Shown here: positions 61,239-64,000 of the stretch, piece by piece
Layout: each line of letters begins with the position of its first letter
Position numbering within the stretch: position 1 is the first letter of the stretch
Source of the DNA: Natrinema sp. HArc-T2
Lineage (GTDB): Archaea; Halobacteriota; Halobacteria; Halobacteriales; Natrialbaceae
Length of the DNA stretch: 64,000 bases
Assembly: GCF_041821085.1 (NCBI RefSeq)
Contig: NZ_JBGUAZ010000006.1
Location: forward strand, 173,698-237,697
Direction of reading: 5' to 3'
The notes under the pieces: generated by a model
Seen by the model: the letters and a program-made list of their open reading frames with translations, nothing else
Told to the model about the DNA's origin: nothing
Database searches by the model: none
Position numbers and translations under genes: made by a program

Positions 61239-62522
61239 TTACCAAGTGAGACCTTGGTAGACAATCCCTTCCCGATGCTCGATACATCGTCGGCCATCGA
61301 TGACAACAGGGGTCGTCATCTCGTCGAATTCGGTATCGAGGTCGCTGAATTCGTCCCAGTCGGTGACGACGAGCGTACCGTCTGCGCCACGAAGCGACTC
61401 TGCAGCGGTCTGCGCGTAGTCAATATCAGGGAACCGTTCGGCCATGTTGTCGATAGCGATCGGATCATACGCGACGACATCGGCTCCGTGACTCAGGAGT
61501 GACTCGATCACAGGGATCGCACGGGAGTTCCGGATATCGTCCGTCTGCGGTTTGAATGATAAGCCGAGAACCGCAATGCGTGCGCTCTGAAGATCAACAT
61601 GGTTCTTGAGGAGGTTGATCATTCGTCTCGGTTGGCGGTCGTTAATCTCGACAGCAGCCTCGAGCAGTGCGGGATCGTAGTCTTCCTCGCGCGCTGCTGC
61701 GATGATCGCGTTCACATCCTTCGGGAAGCATGAGCCGCCCCAGCCGGCACCGCTGCGGAGGAATTGTTCTGAAATCCGATCATCGAGGCCGATGGCCTCC
61801 ATCACTTCGTAGGCGTTGAGCCCGAACTCCTTGCAGATGTTTCCGAGGTCGTTGACGAGGCTGATCTTCGACGCGAGGAACGCGTTGTTGGCGTACTTGA
61901 TCATCGCGGCCGTCTGGGGGTCAGTTTCGACGACTGGCGTCTCGGCGTCGAGTACCGGCTCGAATACCTCGTGGAGGCGGTTCGATGCCCACTCAGAGTT
62001 CGTGCCAAAGACGAGCTTGTCGGGATTTTGGAAGTCGATGACTGCGCTTCCCTCTCGAAGGAACTCGGGGTTCATGCCTACTTCGACGGCGTCGTTGTCA
62101 TCGGCGCCATTGCGGATCGCCGGTTCGAGTTGCTCTGGAATACTTGGCGGCGTCACCGTACTCTTGATCACAACGAGATGGCGCTCTGATTTCTCGCGGA
62201 GTGCCTCGCCGGTCGCCTCGGCGGCTGCTTCTAATGCACCGAGATCGATACTGCCGTCGTCGTTCGACGGCGTGCCGATCGCCAGAAAAGTTACATCCGA
62301 CTCAGGGACAGCGTCGTAGGAGGTCGTCGCCGTGAGGCGGTCACCGGCGTGGGTCTCGAGAAGGTCATCCAGGCCGGGTTCAGTGATCGGTGCTTGGCCG
62401 TCGTTGAGTGTCGCGACGATCTCCTCGTCGATATCGATCGCGGTCACTTCGTGGCCGAACTCAGCAAAACAGGCAGCGATCGTCGTTCCGACGTAGCCGC
62501 TCCCGATGACAGTGATATGCAT
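61239..62522 (-). CDS. aglM: UDP-glucose 6-dehydrogenase (AglM-like)
   Basis: A 427-aa enzyme oxidising UDP-glucose to UDP-glucuronate. It has an N-terminal Rossmann domain (VIGSGYVGTTIAACFAEFGHEV), NPEFLREGSAVIDF, the catalytic Cys in RSGAGWGGSCFPKDVNAI and a C-terminal nucleotide-binding domain. In Haloferax AglM supplies glucuronate for the S-layer N-glycan. It diverges from the nucleotidyltransferase gene. Confidence 0.88.
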   Translation of the reverse strand: MHITVIGSGYVGTTIAACFAEFGHEVTAIDIDEEIVATLNDGQAPITEPGLDDLLETHAGDRLTATTSYDAVPESDVTFLAIGTPSNDDGSIDLGALEAAAEATGEALREKSERHLVVIKSTVTPPSIPEQLEPAIRNGADDNDAVEVGMNPEFLREGSAVIDFQNPDKLVFGTNSEWASNRLHEVFEPVLDAETPVVETDPQTAAMIKYANNAFLASKISLVNDLGNICKEFGLNAYEVMEAIGLDDRISEQFLRSGAGWGGSCFPKDVNAIIAAAREEDYDPALLEAAVEINDRQPRRMINLLKNHVDLQSARIAVLGLSFKPQTDDIRNSRAIPVIESLLSHGADVVAYDPIAIDNMAERFPDIDYAQTAAESLRGADGTLVVTDWDEFSDLDTEFDEMTTPVVIDGRRCIEHREGIVYQGLTW

Positions 62523-62661
62523 TACCTGAACCAGCCGCTTCCGCGTAAATCATCCTTGTGATCACTGGTTCCGTGTGATCTCGAGCAGGTCTTTGCAGTG
62601 TTGGCTTTGACTATTCGATAACCAGAAAAGCCATACGGATAGAATTATCATTTGAGACGTA

Positions 62662-63405
62662 ATGAAAGCAGTCGTTCTCGCTGCGGGGGAGGGAACGCGG
62701 CTCCGGCCGCTCACGGAAGACAAACCCAAAGGGATGGTCGAGGTCGACGGCAAACCGATTCTCACGCACTGTTTCGACAATCTTGTCGATCTCGGTGCGG
62801 ACGAGTTCGTCGTGGTCGTCGGCTACCTCAAGGAGAAGATCATCGACCACTACGGCGACGAGTACCGCGGCGTGCCGATCACGTATGCCCACCAGCGCGA
62901 ACAGAAGGGACTCGCACACGCACTGTTGACCGTCGAAGAGTACGTCGACGACGACTTCATGCTAATCCTCGGGGACAATATCTTCAACGCGAATCTCGAG
63001 GATGTTGTCCGGCGCCAGCAAGAGGATCGTGCGGATGCAGCGTTCCTCGTCGAAGAGGTGCCGTGGGAGGAGGCGTCGCGCTATGGGGTCTGTGATACCA
63101 ACAAGTACGGCGAGATCACAGACGTCGTCGAGAAACCCGAGGAGCCGCCATCGAATCTGGTGATGACTGGGTTCTATACGTTTACGCCGGCGATCTTCTC
63201 CGCTTGCGAATTGGTCCAGCCCTCCAATCGCGGCGAATACGAGATTAGCGAGGCGATCGACCTGCTGATCCAAAGTGGGCGAACAATCGATGCGATCGGA
63301 CTCGAGGGCTGGCGGATCGATGTTGGGTATCCGGAAGACCGCGACGAGGCGGAACAGCGTCTGCAGGAGGAGAGCGAGGCCGCCGTCGCGGCCATATCCG
63401 ATTAG
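62662..63405 (+). CDS. aglF: Sugar nucleotidyltransferase (AglF-like glucose-1-phosphate uridylyltransferase)
   Basis: A 247-aa nucleotidyltransferase with AVVLAAGEGTRLRPLTEDKPKGMVEV, the metal Asp in MLILGDNIFNANL, DVVEKPEEPPSN and WRIDVGYPEDRDEA. The short length matches AglF, which makes UDP-glucose for the dehydrogenase next door. Base or sugar preference (TTP versus UTP) cannot be read from the sequence. TATA-like AGAATTATC lies about 20 nt upstream. Confidence 0.82.
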   Translation: MKAVVLAAGEGTRLRPLTEDKPKGMVEVDGKPILTHCFDNLVDLGADEFVVVVGYLKEKIIDHYGDEYRGVPITYAHQREQKGLAHALLTVEEYVDDDFMLILGDNIFNANLEDVVRRQQEDRADAAFLVEEVPWEEASRYGVCDTNKYGEITDVVEKPEEPPSNLVMTGFYTFTPAIFSACELVQPSNRGEYEISEAIDLLIQSGRTIDAIGLEGWRIDVGYPEDRDEAEQRLQEESEAAVAAISD

Positions 63406-63494
63406 TCGAGACTGGTCCTCTTTTTTCCATTTAGAGTAAGGCGAACACTCTTGAAGTAAGAGCGGCGTAGTAGATATGAGATTACGGCGATCCC

Positions 63495-64000
63495 GGCACT
63501 GCTAGATTGAGGTTGAACTGAGCGGAGTTCTTCGAGGGAAGTGGGAACATGCTGTTCGAAGAACTTCAAGTCGATGTAACGGGTTCTTCTGATGTGGAAT
63601 TTTTGGATAGTGATCGGACGCGCACGCCAGCCTGGCTGATCAGGCTGGCGTGCGCTGTCCATGCTGGAGCGGCCTCGTTAGCAGAGTGTCGAGACCTCTG
63701 TGAGTGGTTCGGCGTCGAACGACGCCGAGCCACGATCCAGCACTGGTACCAAGCCTACGCTGATTATTACGAGCAAGACTTCACAGCAGAACCGGACCGT
63801 GTTGCGGTCGATGAGAAACAGATTCAACTCGGGAACGAAGAGAAAGCGTGGCTCTACGCTGCGATTGATGTCGATTCGAAAGTCGTGCTCCATGCACGAC
63901 TTTCGAAGCACAGGGGCCGAGATCCCGCTGAACAGTTCTTAGAGGAGCTGAAAGAGAAACACCGCGTCGCAGACGCGGAGTTTCTCGTTGATGGCATGGG
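63495..64000 (+). mobile_element. IS6-family insertion sequence, left part
   Basis: GGCACTGCTAGATTGAGGTT at 63495 resembles the terminal inverted repeat of haloarchaeal IS6-family elements and precedes a matching transposase. The element runs out of the window, so its right end and target duplication cannot be seen. Confidence 0.55.
63549..64000 (+). CDS. IS6-family transposase (partial, continues past window)
   Basis: The frame is open from the ATG at 63549 to the window end and encodes 150 residues. A helical N-terminal domain (LAECRDLCEWFGVERRRATI) leads into the DDE domain, with the first catalytic Asp in VAVDEKQIQLG, then LYAAIDVDSKVVLHARLS and the second Asp in FLVDGMG. These are the family hallmarks of IS6 (IS240-type). 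The final Glu lies outside the window. Confidence 0.8.
   Translation, partial: MLFEELQVDVTGSSDVEFLDSDRTRTPAWLIRLACAVHAGAASLAECRDLCEWFGVERRRATIQHWYQAYADYYEQDFTAEPDRVAVDEKQIQLGNEEKAWLYAAIDVDSKVVLHARLSKHRGRDPAEQFLEELKEKHRVADAEFLVDGM

Overview
The window is chromosomal DNA from a halophilic archaeon (class Halobacteria, probably Natrialbaceae or a near relative). The evidence is the strong GC-rich codon bias, very acidic proteins, archaeal TATA boxes 25-30 nt upstream of many starts with little or no leader, a PGF-CTERM-type S-layer glycoprotein, Agl glycosylation genes, archaeal Trm5 and DphB, and haloarchaeal insertion sequences (IS200/IS605-IS1341, ISH3-like, IS6). No rRNA, CRISPR array or replication origin was seen; there is one tRNA (Thr-CGT).

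Layout. 0-4.7 kb: housekeeping genes (tyrS, birA, a UspA protein) and small conserved haloarchaeal proteins. 4.8-9.8 kb: one very large secreted protein with a Gln/Ala/Gly-rich repeat region. 10.3-12.4 kb: a biotin ECF transporter (bioY, ATPase, EcfT), matching the nearby birA. 12.4-14.3 kb: a complete tnpA-tnpB transposon that sits inside a 48-codon gene; the insertion point can be reconstructed to within one base. 15.4-19.5 kb: a reductase, tRNA-Thr, trm5, a solo tnpB element and dphB. 19.6-29.2 kb: a branched-chain amino acid block on the minus strand in the order leuA, ilvB, ilvN, ilvC, small gene, leuC, leuD, EamA permease, leuB. 29.6-35.5 kb: ferritin-like protein, arsR-acr3-arsC, RidA, and a second metalloid locus (thioredoxin-like protein, ArsP-type permease, ArsR) with two related micro-ORFs behind identical promoter/operator boxes. 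35.5-43.2 kb: arylsulfotransferase, VOC protein, a solo tnpB element, a broken ISH3-like element and small proteins.

43.3-63.4 kb is a cell-surface region. It holds aglJ, the S-layer glycoprotein, a four-gene membrane operon (OB-fold-like, YdjM-like, DUF4330 and a further membrane protein), a type IV pilin, a 653-aa polytopic membrane protein with its partner, a zinc-finger micro-protein, a SWIM-domain protein, two toxin-antitoxin pairs, UDP-glucose dehydrogenase and a sugar nucleotidyltransferase. It also contains many decayed fragments (UGDH, SDR, TnpB). The window ends inside an IS6-family transposase.

The most unusual material is: (i) four TnpB loci plus solo ends, whose right ends share a hairpin followed by TCAC, letting OMEGA-type guides be predicted; (ii) paired micro-ORFs with a shared 19-bp promoter/operator box in the ArsP/ArsR locus; (iii) the giant repeat protein whose stop codon is followed in frame by 27 codons of matching composition; and (iv) a leuA with no usable in-frame start unless a G6 run is frameshifted.
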